In this document: positions 1-10,734 of the stretch, piece by piece
How positions within the stretch are numbered: the stretch's first letter is position 1
Layout: the number at the start of each line of letters is the position of its first letter
DNA from: Symbiodinium natans
Lineage: Eukaryota > Sar > Dinophyceae > Suessiales > Symbiodiniaceae
DNA length: 64,000 nt
Reading direction: 5' to 3'
Assembly (NCBI GenBank): GCA_905221605.1
Contig: CAJNDS010000602.1
Location: 769,001 to 833,000, forward strand
The notes under the pieces: generated by a model
What the model was told of the DNA's origin: nothing
Seen by the model: only the letters and a program-made list of their open reading frames with translations
Databases searched by the model: none
Translations under genes and position numbers: made by a program

Positions 1-2
1 AA

Positions 3-2309
3 CAAGATCCAGCCGCTTTGTTTCCGCCTTCAGCAATCCTTGGCCCCAGGGAGCGACCTGGAGCTCACGGCTGGCGTCAACGACTATCTGTAGCAGTGTC
101 AGTTTCCAGACGGCCAATTCGTCAACGTGGCGTCGTCAATCTTGGTCTTCTACAATCTATTCAGTCGTGGCATCCTTCGTACCAAATGCGGATCACTCTC
201 ACAGCCATGCGATGCCTGGGCATTCACCATCGCGCTATCTTTTTGCAAAACATGAGCCGTGCTCTCGGAGCTTTTTCCTTCCGGCGGATTGCCATTAGCA
301 GTCACCTGGGGTTCTCTGCTAGTGTGCGCAAATGCTTTCAACAACAGCTCCAATGCACGCTATCTGCAGCCTACAAGTTTTCTATGACGATCACTGTTGT
401 GAAGTTGTGTATTCGACCAATTTCGTGCCCGTCTTTGCTTGACCTTGTTGACAACTCGAGGCGGATTCTGGAGTGCCCGTCTGAGCCCACTGTATGTCCC
501 TGTGCTCAAGCCTGGTGTCATGATTGGCGTTTGCTGGATGGTCATGTTTGTGATTCCCTCCAAGGGGTGAGAGGCCATATCCCGTGGGACTGGCCTGATA
601 CATGGACGGCTAGGTCACGATTCAAGCCTGATGTGCAGCAGGTCTGTGAAGATTTGCAGTCGCAGTTCAACATTGCTTGCAGGGACACGTGCCCGAGTTT
701 GTCTGCCTTTGCCGGGTTGTACGACAGTCCTTCAATCCAGCACACTGTCGAGCGTTCGCTGCTTCGTTTCTCTACCTCTCCTAGTATTCTTCAAGGTCGT
801 CAAGCTGCTGCCGTTTTGTCAGACTTCGCCTGCATTCCTGTCGACCGGGCCAAGGGTGAGCTGGCTGTATTATGTCCGCAGAAATATTGGAGAATGGGAC
901 AGAGTTTCCTCAAATCCTGCAACGCCGTTCCCGTCTCCCTCGGTGAGGTGATCCACTTCAATCAGAATTTCTTCGTGTGGCCGAACAAGCTTGAAGTCCT
1001 TCCTTTTTGTCACTTGAGACGTGGCCGTGAACATCGCTTCGGGCAACTGACCCTCCACGTGAAGGCCAAGTCACTTTTTCCATTGTGTGCAACCTGGACT
1101 TCTTTGAAGCTGCGCCCACTTGTGTCTTACCGCCGGCACCACTGGCGACATCTTCTAAGCAACACATGTCGCGCCCTAAACTTCATCCAGCAATCTGTTG
1201 CCCCTGGGTTTGTTACCCTGTGCGCCGCCAGCTTCTGCGGCAAAATCAGGAAATTCAATGACGACACAGCCGCCACTTTTGGTACCTGTGATGTTACTGC
1301 GAGCTTGCATATTGATGACATTGAGGACTTCTTCACCAAAGCTCCCCGTGACAAGGTGTTGGATGCTGTTCACTGGGCATGCTCTCGCCTCCGTCAGCAA
1401 TCAGGGCATGAATATGTTTGCATTCCAAGGACAGCGAAAGTCTTCAGACGCAATATCTGGATTTTTGCAGACAAGCCTGGACCATGTGGCTGGCGCTCCT
1501 TCAAGCCTAAACGTGAACTTCATGCAATGACAACTTCCGTTCCCCCTGACCCACGACATTTTTACTGCTTGGCGTTACGGGATATTCCTGGTATTCTGGC
1601 GCACGACTGGAAATTTGCATGGTTTCTGGTTGGGGGCATCCTATACAAACAGCCCACAGGGTTTGCACAAGGTAGTCCTGCTTCTAGTGGAGCTGCCAAC
1701 CTCTTTGCGGCTGTTTGTGAGGAGCGGTGGTTGCGGCAAAAACCCGTGGTCCTTCAACAGCACATCTCTCTACATTTGTGTGCGGCTCGTTGGATGGATG
1801 ATCGTCTCTTGGTTTGGCGACCTGGCTTCAATTTGTGTCTGTTACATGAACTTCGGGACCCCGCCTTTTACGCGCAAGAATGCCGACTCAAGCCTACGCG
1901 CGATAACAAGTTCATCGGCCTTCGTGTTTTCTTCAGTCGCGGGTCTTTGTGCACGATACCGTGGTCCAGTCATTGTGATCACTGCTTCCTTCAGCGCCTA
2001 CCTCGCGCAGGCCGCCTCATGTCTACTCTTTCATTTGGGAGCGATTCCGCTGTGCGAGGTCATCTGCTTGGACATCTGGTACGTGTATTGGATTTCAGTA
2101 TCGGCGCCCGTGCTTCGCTTCAAGCTGCTGTACTTTTCTTGCTCGTTGAGTTGGAGCACGCTGGTCATTCGCGGCGAAGACTCCTCAAGCTTCTATGGCG
2201 CGTCCATGCAAAAATGCCTTTTCTTGATATTCCCTTGCTTATGCAGGACAAGTCTCTGAGCGTGCAATGTGCTGCGTGGCACATACTGGCTTTGTGTTCA
2301 TGCCCGTGA
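3..2309 (+). CDS. Divergent reverse transcriptase of a retroelement (5' end outside window)
   Basis: The frame is open from the window edge and stops at 2307-2309, so the protein (over 760 residues) is N-terminally truncated here. Reverse-transcriptase motifs are visible in order. An A-like box HIDDIEDFF lies at about 1303-1335, a B-like box GFAQGSPASSGAANLF at about 1660-1710, a catalytic box RWMDDRLLVW at about 1787-1816 (an MDD variant of YxDD), and a downstream KFIGL segment at about 1906. The A-B-C spacing suits a polymerase palm. No endonuclease, protease or RNase H was recognised. It probably belongs to a mobile element, supported by the CCCH gag-like frames that follow. The exact RT clade cannot be assigned by eye; group-II-like, LINE-like or other lineages remain possible. 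Confidence 0.65.
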   Translation, partial: QDPAALFPPSAILGPRERPGAHGWRQRLSVAVSVSRRPIRQRGVVNLGLLQSIQSWHPSYQMRITLTAMRCLGIHHRAIFLQNMSRALGAFSFRRIAISSHLGFSASVRKCFQQQLQCTLSAAYKFSMTITVVKLCIRPISCPSLLDLVDNSRRILECPSEPTVCPCAQAWCHDWRLLDGHVCDSLQGVRGHIPWDWPDTWTARSRFKPDVQQVCEDLQSQFNIACRDTCPSLSAFAGLYDSPSIQHTVERSLLRFSTSPSILQGRQAAAVLSDFACIPVDRAKGELAVLCPQKYWRMGQSFLKSCNAVPVSLGEVIHFNQNFFVWPNKLEVLPFCHLRRGREHRFGQLTLHVKAKSLFPLCATWTSLKLRPLVSYRRHHWRHLLSNTCRALNFIQQSVAPGFVTLCAASFCGKIRKFNDDTAATFGTCDVTASLHIDDIEDFFTKAPRDKVLDAVHWACSRLRQQSGHEYVCIPRTAKVFRRNIWIFADKPGPCGWRSFKPKRELHAMTTSVPPDPRHFYCLALRDIPGILAHDWKFAWFLVGGILYKQPTGFAQGSPASSGAANLFAAVCEERWLRQKPVVLQQHISLHLCAARWMDDRLLVWRPGFNLCLLHELRDPAFYAQECRLKPTRDNKFIGLRVFFSRGSLCTIPWSSHCDHCFLQRLPRAGRLMSTLSFGSDSAVRGHLLGHLVRVLDFSIGARASLQAAVLFLLVELEHAGHSRRRLLKLLWRVHAKMPFLDIPLLMQDKSLSVQCAAWHILALCSCP

Positions 2310-2480
2310 GTGTTTGTGGTGGAATTTGGCCTTACTCCGCTTTGTGGCCTCTGCATGTTGGAGCCCTTATTCCGAGATTAAAACCCTACTGGACCATCGT
2401 TTTGCTCTTGAAGCCTTGCTTTTCCTCAGCATTTTGTTCCAAGCACTGGTGCCAACCCTCCTTGACTCGTAGCGTGCATC

Positions 2481-2723
2481 ATGTCGAACCCACTCCTTGC
2501 GGCTCTTGTTCAGGCTGCTGTGTCTGGCCCAGCCAGTGGCGCAGGCAAGGGAACCGGTCGCGGGGTTTGCTTCTCTTTTCGCAATACCGGTATGTGTCAG
2601 CATGGTGACAACTGCCGGTACGAGCATGTGCAGCATGTGGGTAACCAACGCCGTGATTCGGGCTTTACCTTGACTGGCCCTGACGCTTCAACAGGCTCTG
2701 CAGGTGCAACCCAACCTCCATGA
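2481..2723 (+). CDS. Small CCCH zinc-finger protein, gag-like, retroelement-associated
   Basis: This 80-residue frame starts at a good ATG (2481) 171 nt after the RT stop. After a Gly/Ala-rich lead of about 28 residues it contains CFSFRNTGMCQHGDNCRYEH, a C-x8-C-x5-C-x3-H zinc finger typical of RNA-binding CCCH proteins. The frame ends at 2721-2723, inside the start of the next open frame, which is read in another phase. I infer that the two make one gag-like RNA-binding product joined by a frameshift or a short intron. It could also be the first gene of a second, tandem element whose RT is lost. Confidence 0.5.
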   Translation: MSNPLLAALVQAAVSGPASGAGKGTGRGVCFSFRNTGMCQHGDNCRYEHVQHVGNQRRDSGFTLTGPDASTGSAGATQPP

Positions 2724-3783
2724 CTTCTTCGGTTTCAGCAAGGGTGCCGCACCGTGTGACAACGGTGAGCAGTACGGGAAAATCACTGTCGTTGATCGTG
2801 ACCACATCATCTCCCAACTCGTGGCGGTTGAGGATGGTCAACTCACACATCGTGTCATGGCAGTCCCTGCGGCAGTGCATTCTGAAGTACACGATCTGCT
2901 GGAGTTCTTCGAGACAGGTGTCTCCATCGGCGGACGTGCTGTGACTACTCAAGATATGCAACAACAGCTGAAGGCTTTTGCAGATCACTTGCGTACCTCT
3001 GGATGGCGGCCTCGTGTCGCTGCCCCGTCCACGTCCTTGCAGTCCGATTTGGCAAGCAATATCTCAGAGCTCACTGCGTTGCTCAAGAATGGCCTCAATA
3101 CTCCTACCTCTTCGTCGGCTAAGCGTGTGCATGAGGCAAGCCCTGGTGATATCATCGCTGCAATGGGGAATCTGTCTCCGGAGAATCGTGCCGCTGTCTT
3201 AGTCGCGCTGGGTGGTGGAAGTTCCGTCCCGCCTGGACCTTCACCTCCAAGGAAGGCTGCAGTGTTCAAGGAAGGGGCAATGGAGGCCCGTCCTCATGTG
3301 CCACCGCTCCCTACTGTGGATGTCTCTGCTCCGCTCTTCCCCGATGCTGACATGGAGGCTGATGCCCCCGCAAACGCTGACCTTGCCCGGGTTGAAAACG
3401 AGCTCTTGGCGCTTGTGCGGAGTTCAAGCTCTGGCCTGCCATCGGTCCGGGATAAGGCTGCCTTCGATGAGAGTGCCCCGCTAAACGTGGCTGCTCTTGA
3501 CGGGATGATTGGACCGTGCCAGCTTGATGCTGATGCTTCCTCGCTTCCTGATTTGGCCACCCTAGTAGGCTCTCAAACGGATGAGCTGATTGCAACATGC
3601 CGCGAGATCATACCCAAAGTGGTGCGCCAGCTCAATCTGGTGTTCAAGCCGCAAAGGCGTCTGGAACTTCTGTTGCGCACATTTGGATGGGTTTTTGTCG
3701 CACGGGCGCGTGAACCGGTCGGGGTGGTGTCCTTGAGTATTTGTATTGCACGCAAAGCGGCTGGTCTAGCACACACCCCTTAG
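2674..3783 (+). CDS. Gag-like frame downstream of the CCCH finger
   Basis: Open from 2674 (just after an in-frame stop) to the TAG at 3781-3783, about 369 codons. It overlaps the CCCH frame by about 50 nt in a different phase. The first 110 residues look globular, including DFFGFSKG and a helical LLEFFETG segment. The middle is Pro/Ser/Ala-rich and acidic. The C-terminal part is helical and basic (KVVRQLNLVFKPQRRLELL). No catalytic motif is seen. Position and composition suit a nucleocapsid-like structural protein of the upstream RT element. No ATG fits the overlap, so it is probably expressed as an extension of the CCCH product. Confidence 0.4.
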   Translation: MALTLQQALQVQPNLHDFFGFSKGAAPCDNGEQYGKITVVDRDHIISQLVAVEDGQLTHRVMAVPAAVHSEVHDLLEFFETGVSIGGRAVTTQDMQQQLKAFADHLRTSGWRPRVAAPSTSLQSDLASNISELTALLKNGLNTPTSSSAKRVHEASPGDIIAAMGNLSPENRAAVLVALGGGSSVPPGPSPPRKAAVFKEGAMEARPHVPPLPTVDVSAPLFPDADMEADAPANADLARVENELLALVRSSSSGLPSVRDKAAFDESAPLNVAALDGMIGPCQLDADASSLPDLATLVGSQTDELIATCREIIPKVVRQLNLVFKPQRRLELLLRTFGWVFVARAREPVGVVSLSICIARKAAGLAHTP

Positions 3784-6499
3784 ATTCCGGCACGTGCAGT
3801 CCTTGTGACCACTCATCATTCGCCAGTGCAGTTTTGATGTTGATGCACGGCTTTCTGTATGCATTTCCTAGGTTCGAGTTCTATCAGGGCAACGGGTAGG
3901 GAAAAGAAGGTGCCCGATGACGCGAATTGTCTCTGTTGTGCCTCTTTCGCAACGGGCTCTTCCACACCGCGCCGCTGCTGACAACTCTTGCGGCTTGTGG
4001 CTTGTGCCTTGTGGCTTGCAGCGCGGCTGACACGATGGCCCAAAACAAACCGTCGATTTGGCAAGCGGACGAAGTCCGCGAGCACCGGCCACAACCCGGC
4101 CAAGAAGCTGAGCTCCTGGGGGTCACAGTCCTTTCTTGCTCCCTTATTCGTGGGACGATGAAGGGTGAGATCAGTGAGATCCAGGTTTTTGGCACTTTGC
4201 AAGCGTCAATTGTCCGCATTCCCCCTCACCTTCTCGATCAAGATGCCATCTGGTTTATCATGGTTTTTTCCATCCTTCGTGCGGAAATGCCATTCGTTGC
4301 GTGCTCAGCGGTCCAGCCGTGTCATAGGTGGATGCCTAGTGACGATAACACTCAAAATGTTTGGAGGAGGACTTTTGATCTCATTTGGTTGGTGTCTGCG
4401 TATCTGCATATCATATGGTGCTCATACGCCGATTTTTCTTCGGTTTCTTTCTCTACCGTTTCTTTGGTACTGCCGAGCGGGGTGAGCTGTCAGTTTGTAT
4501 TCTGCAAGCGTGCAACGGCCATGAGCCTTTCTATGCATGCTGCGCCCTTTGCCTTCCTAGCTTGTTGTTGCGTATGTTGCGTGTGCGCGGTTCCGAGACT
4601 TGTTGTCTGGCAAGCAATCGGCAAGGTCATGTCGAGCACTTTGCGAGCGTTGAGAATGAGAATGAGAATGAGAATGAATGAGAATGAGACCAGATGGACC
4701 TTGCTTTGGCTTTGATTCCAAGCTGGCTGTCAGCATGTTAGAGCCAAAGGACATTCCCGGCGAACAGCTTCGGTGTTTCGCTGTTCAGTGGGCCATCATC
4801 AGATAGCGGCTTTCTTCGCATTTCCCTGAACCACAGGGAGGGTTTCAAAAATTTACCAGAAGCCGAGCATGAGTTCTCCGGAAAGTTCTGGGAAGGTGAA
4901 GTGGAGCATGGAGCATTTCGGAGGGCGGAGACACAAAGAGTCCCCCGATTATCCGAGAAAGCTAATGCGCTGTGTTTTGGGAGCGGAGCCGTCTTCGTTC
5001 TTCGAATGCTGGTCAAGTGCATTTCCTGCAGGTCGCCTCTCGCTCACCGAAAGCTGTTCGACACGGCCTCTATGGATTATGAACCCGCGTGGACCTTAAG
5101 CAGATTCAGATGCTTCTTTGGGGCCTAGTGCAATGTTCAGGATGGGACGCAAGAGCTGCTGATAGATTCGGCCCAGGAGATTGTGGTGAGGGGTTCACGA
5201 TCTTTTAACGAACCCTTCCAAAATTCAGTCGTTGGTTTGCAGGCCTGTGCGGGTCCGGTGTTGCTGCAGGAGAGAACTGCCCGGCGGACAGAACACCTGC
5301 TGCTGGCGGCAAGGTGTGAACCGAGCGCTAAGTTGCGCTGAGTTGGCATGCCCGTGCATGCCCATGGCTTGTCATGCGCATGAATAGGCATTATCGCAAG
5401 CATTGCAAATCTCAAGATTTCCTGCAGGCTATCATTCTTCTTTTTTCACGGCCTCCTCATCATCTCAGCTTCCATGGGATTCCAGGAGTCCATGCCGCTG
5501 TCTGTCATCGTGTGCTGTTGTGGCATGGAGATGTCAAGCCGCCTCTATGATCACCGGTTTGTAGGATTTGTAGGACAGGTAGGCAGGCATCGGGTCTCGC
5601 GATCGAATGTATCAGAGGCTTCTGGGCAAAGGCTACCCTTTCCTCAGCTCTAAGACGTGGCTCAGACACCTCAAACCCCAAGATATGCTCAGGCCCCAGT
5701 TCTCAGACAGTCCGAGCATTCCGAGGTCATACTTCGCCCCTGTAGTCCCATCACGTTCTCTTTGCAGCCCACTTGTTGGTAGCCGTTGTTCCGGACATTT
5801 CTGGAAGGTCTCGGAAGCCACAAAGCACAACAAATCAGCGAACGGACTTTGAAACGGATTCTGAGACTCGGTAGATGGCCCTAACAGCTGGTGGCTGGGC
5901 GAGCTTTCTGTACCAGTAGCTTCCTACAGCTAAGATTCGCTGCAATGGCCTCATGCAGAGATGTGCACGCAGGGGGATGTTGAAGATAGATGCAAGCAGA
6001 CCACGACAAGAGGCCGCATTGAGCGTGTGGAAGTTGGAAGGAAGTATCCTGGTGGCTGATTTTCACTCCCGCCTGGTCACTCCCTTGGTTTGCTCGCGTA
6101 CTGTATGCACTAGCTGTTGTCTTGCGCCTTTGGATTTTTTTGCCCGGTCTCCCGGTGAGGTTAGGAGATACAATTTGCCTTGTGCTTGTGGTTCTTTCCT
6201 GGTTTGGCTCTTGCCCGCGCGATCCTCAGACGGGGTGGAGGAGTGTAGGGTGTGCAGGCGTCATGCAAGCTGAGCTGGTGAATTTCCGAAAGCCCGATAT
6301 GTACGAGGGCTTTGCAATTTCACTGCAGGTATGTCCAATCTTGCTTGCAAGAGCGGCAGGCTGGTGCCACACGGGCTTTGCATAGGTTGGTAGGCACGGT
6401 GTGTCATGTGCGTCCTTCGACGTGCGCAAGCACTTGAGACCTAAGACGAGGCAGCGATGTGGAGCCTGTAGAGCTGTGTGGATGTGTTTTTTTTGGCAG
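3784..6499. other. No supported gene
   Basis: Frames in this stretch have no recognisable domain and no consistent exon structure. A GAGAAT hexamer array sits at 4651-4690. An ATG-less open stretch at about 5130-5338 (67 codons, + strand, ending TGA) has plausible composition but matches nothing I know. Confidence 0.4.
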
Positions 6500-6791
6500 G
6501 CGCGGCTTGGAGATGCAAATCCAAGCATTCTCACCGACATCTTGCCAGACATAGGAGCCCCTGGAGGGTCTACAGTGAGTCGGCATTTCTGCACATCAAA
6601 TCACCTTCTGTCTGCGGTATGCCTTGCCCCAGTGATGGGAATCCTATCCTTGGTCTACATGCTCCTCGCCCTCCTTGCGGAGCTCTTACTGTGCAGGCCA
6701 TGCAGTGGCCCCGCTGTTTGGCAAAACCATTGCTGCTACTGCATCGCATTGCGGCGCGTGCTTTTGCATTCATGTACATTCGCATGATTCG
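6500..6791 (+). other. Two candidate exons of an unidentified gene
   Basis: A pyrimidine tract and CAG end at 6499. They are followed by an open segment reading ARLGDANPSILTDILPDIG up to about 6570. A second candidate begins after the CAG at about 6698 and reads a hydrophobic segment, KPLLLLHRIAARAFAFMYIR, before a GT at about 6792. The acceptor sites and amino-acid composition look exon-like, but neither piece resembles a family I recognise. They may be unconnected. Confidence 0.2.
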
Positions 6792-8068
6792 CGTGGTCTT
6801 CGGAGTGCTCCTGTCAGATACCTCAGCGAGCTGAGCAATGGCTTCGATGCGGCACCTGTTGCGCCGGTGGTGGCCATTCCCTTGGACAGTTGTCAATACT
6901 TCAGTACAAACAGTGACTTGAAAGACTCCTCCGCACCCCCACAGCACAACGTGTAGAATGTGTAGAGTCTAGAGTCGTAGAGACCAACAAATTGCGGACT
7001 TCTGGAGTTGTCAGATGTATTTTGTGCAAGCCTTGTTCAATTTTCAAGCAGCTGAAGCAACTGAAAGTCGGACTGCGCCCTCCCCTGACCCCCCTTCTCG
7101 GCCCCCGTTCTCTTTCCTGTCCTTTCCTTCTCCCTTCGTCCTTCCCATGGTCCTTCCGCACCTCCCATGGTCCTCTTCCGTGCGGCGTCTTGCCACTTAG
7201 CAGTTGCACACACATGCAGGAGTACATTGTTGCAATTGCGAATGTGCTTTTCAGGTCTTTATGCTGGTATCAACACTAACGTGCTGCCGAGGACGAAAAG
7301 AATTGCCGTTGGTGTATTGTCACTGGCAGCGCCTATTGCTGTGACGTAACACCAGCTTGCCTCTTGCAGGAGTTTGCATCTTCACAGTCAATCCGCCATG
7401 TTTGCCTTGAGGATTTCGCTGCCAATTGCTTTTGAGGGATGACGGCTACATTTACTTTACTTCTTTCTCCGATGGAGAGGCACAGCTTGTGCTAAAAAAA
7501 AACTGTGCTCCCGCTTGACCTTGGGTTGGCAAGGAGGGCCAGGTGGCAATCACAACTGGTCGGCTGAGATCGGGACAAGGAGCCTTCAAACCACTATATG
7601 CTGCTAAAAAAGCCCGAGTGTTTCAACGCGCAAGAAGAGCGGAACCGATTTGGGAATATTTCTCTGGGCTCACGTATGTCCACCCACCCTGTGCCCTGCG
7701 TGTCTTTCGCCATTGCTGCACCGCGCGCCCTTGCTGCTGGATTTGCTGGATTGCAAGGTCTCAGGTTTTTTTCCGGCTAGGTGGCCAAACTGGGGGTAGG
7801 CCCGCGACTGGCCTTGTGCTCCCGGGGGGGGGCTCCATGGGCGTGTGCACAGAGCGATGTTGATGAGCTGGTCCTTCAATGTCCTTCACACCAGTGAGCT
7901 TACCATTCGGGGTGCTCGGCGGGATTTTCTGAGCGTGGGCACTTTTTCTGGGCGTGGGCACTTTGAAGATATGGGGTGGATTCTCTGAGCTATCTGGGTC
8001 CGAAGACGGGGCCAAGAGAGCGAGCGAGAAACACGGTGACGAGAAAGACACAAGATCCAACAAACATC

Positions 8069-8094
8069 AACAACCCCACACCGAGGGTGGGAAC
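8069..8094. repeat. Short hairpin motif shared with 41453-41478
   Basis: A 26-nt stretch containing the inverted pair CCCCAC / GTGGG around a CGAG centre. An almost identical stretch occurs at 41453-41478, in both cases preceded by AACAA- or TAACAA-type sequence. This suggests a dispersed element end or insertion footprint. Confidence 0.45.
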
Positions 8095-9947
8095 AATTGT
8101 AAATGCTTGCGCGCCGCCTCGGCAGCTGGCCCAACGGTGTAGCGTGCCCATCGCCGACGAAGGAACGCCAAAGTCCAACGTCCGACATGAGTTCAGGAGT
8201 CAGGAGGGAAGAAGGTTTCGGGGGTCCCAAGAGGGGGTTCAGGGTTTCAGAAAATCCCACAAAGGTCCCCGTGCTTTTGCTGGGGAGGGGGGAAGTTTCG
8301 GTTTGGGAAGGTGGGGGAAGGAGACCAGATCCTGGTCTGCTTGTGCTAGACGCCTTGGGGCGAGTGAGCTTTATGTCCAAACTCTTCCTGTTGCCAGAGC
8401 AGCGTGCTCTTCTGCTGCATCGGCTTGGCAGCGGCAGCCTCAGGGGTTTTGGATCGGAATGGCATTGTTGGCATTGATTGTCGCCGTGTGGCGCCGTTTC
8501 TGGCCTGGCTGCCCTACGGCTTACAACATGTGCTGCTCTCGATGTGTCGCTGCAATTTGCTGGCCCCTGATGTGTTTCAGTGTTTATAACGTGTTTATGA
8601 TAGGACCATGGTGTATCGCGGATTGCTTCTTGCATCTTCTGGGTTGGTGTGCTCCAGGCTTTGTCCACATGTGTGCTGGTACTTGCCCTGTCTGCGGCTG
8701 AGAAGAGCAAATCGAAAATTGCGCATCCCATGCATGGAAACACGCACCATGAGAGCAGCAAGTCCTGATGCAGCACACAGGATTCATCAGACCTGGTAGC
8801 TCTGCCCGTGAGTGGCCGCACATAGCATGAGACAGATCTTTACAGCACTGGCCAGCGCAAACTTTAAGGCCAGGGCAACCAACTCCATGGGACGTGGGCT
8901 AAGATTCTCCACATGAGACATACTGCGCTTTGCATGCTTTGCTTTGCTTGATGCTAATTCACGCGAGCTCCATACTGCTGTAGTCTGCAACTGTCTCCAT
9001 GCGCATGATGCATGAAGACACAACGATGGTCACGAGGACCGAAGTCACATTGGAATGTGGATTTTTGATACAAGTGGTGAGGTTCTCTTTGTGCCATGGG
9101 CAGCCGCTGTTCCACGCCCAGGGCACTATGTGAACACGTGTGAACACTACAGTTCACTGCAGTCCACTACAGATCACGATGCATCAGAGCGTCTTGCTAC
9201 GGGGATATCTCGAAAACATTGTTTGCAGCTGCACCGCGCACACCCGTTTGCAGCAGGTTGCTCCTCATTTGGCTCAGGTTCTCTGTCTTCTTATCGCAGC
9301 CGTCTGCCAGCTGCAGCGATGCCGCTCGATCCTGTGTCGCGAGGAGACGCCAGTGGGACAGTGAGTTTGTTTCACTACGCCTCGGGGGTCCGGGAGGGAT
9401 GTCCTCTCCAAAAGGCCCTCAACTTCCTCAACCCTGAACTTCGACAGGAGAGGCGCAAAATTCTGCCGCCCGAAGCTAACCCAACCCCGCCCAAAACCCT
9501 GAATCCCAAGCCTTGGACCATAAGTGCAAGCTTTGCGCAAGCAGTTGCAGCAGGTTGCAGGTTTGACAGGAAGAGCGAAGGTGCTTCGGGCGAGCACTTG
9601 GATACGGGCAATGTGGGGCAGAGCTGTCATAAGGTTCGCATGAACCGACACTATCTTGAAGCTGCGGAACGAAGAAGAGTGGATGGGTGTAGCGTGGGCA
9701 AGGGCTGGACCTGCCAGAGACCTCTTTGTTTCTAGGGGCGGGTGTCCCCAAAGATGTCCGGTGAGAGTGTGAGTGGATCAATCAGCTACTGGAAAGTGTT
9801 TGTTGAGTCCCTGGGCTTAGGAACGCCTGGAAACGTCCTGAGCAAGTCATGGCAAGTCAATAGGGGGAGCCTGACGAGGGGTCGTCCCCTAGAAAGTCTT
9901 TCAGGTACCTGAGAGACCTGCAACAACAGACTAAAGCAATGCGGCAT

Positions 9948-9995
9948 CCTGCGGCATGGTGCGGCATGGTGCGGCATGGTGCGGCCTCTCGGCAC
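9948..9995. repeat. 10-bp tandem repeat (TGCGGCATGG)
   Basis: About four consecutive copies of a 10-nt TGCGGCATGG-like unit. There is no coding signal on either strand. Confidence 0.75.
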
Positions 9996-10716
9996 TGCTT
10001 GCGAATGTCCGTTGTGAGGAAGTGCTTCTTCGAATTCTGGAGCTGGTGGTGCTGACGCTGGTGAACCCTGCATGGAGTTGATGCCCCGTGCGCAATGTCA
10101 GCGTGTGCAATGTCAGCAAACTTGCAGGTGTTGAGTTCCGTGCTGGTGACGATTGTTGAGCTCGCGCCCTCTGTCGCTGTAGGCAGCGGGTTGCGTGAAG
10201 CCATTCTGGGCCTAGAAGGTGAAGAAGGTCTTCTTGGTCCATCTTTACTAGAGTTGCAGGCGATGGAGGTCGCTATGCCGGAATTGCGGGCGTCGTGGCC
10301 GGGACAGGCCTTCTGCAGCACTTCACAACAGATCACAACAGTTTGCGGCGATCGGTAAGCTCCGGCAAGCTTCGGGGTCCCGGCAAGGTATCTGCGCGCT
10401 CTCTGCGCTGCATGCTCGCATGGCCATGGCCGAAAGCAGGCAGGCTGCGTACATTAACAACATTTAGCAACCAAGACCTGTCCGCCTAATTCAAGGTTTG
10501 GGGCCGTCAGCGAGCGCCTTCTGATCGCTGAGATGAGTTGCCAGGATCCAGTGGCTCCCTGAATGTAGCATGCAGGATCACTGCAAGTGCTCTGAGCCAC
10601 TGGCCAAGTCTTTTTTTGGACGCTCAGGGAACAAGCTTGCGAAGCTCCGTCATCTCTGGCGTCGGCTTGGAAGTCGGTGGCGCCTCTCTCTCAGACACGA
10701 CCTGGCTTGAGTGCCC

Positions 10717-10734
10717 GCGGCCGCTAGCGGCCGC
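10717..10734. repeat. Perfect 18-bp palindrome
   Basis: GCGGCCGCTAGCGGCCGC is identical to its reverse complement. No gene surrounds it. Confidence 0.8.
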
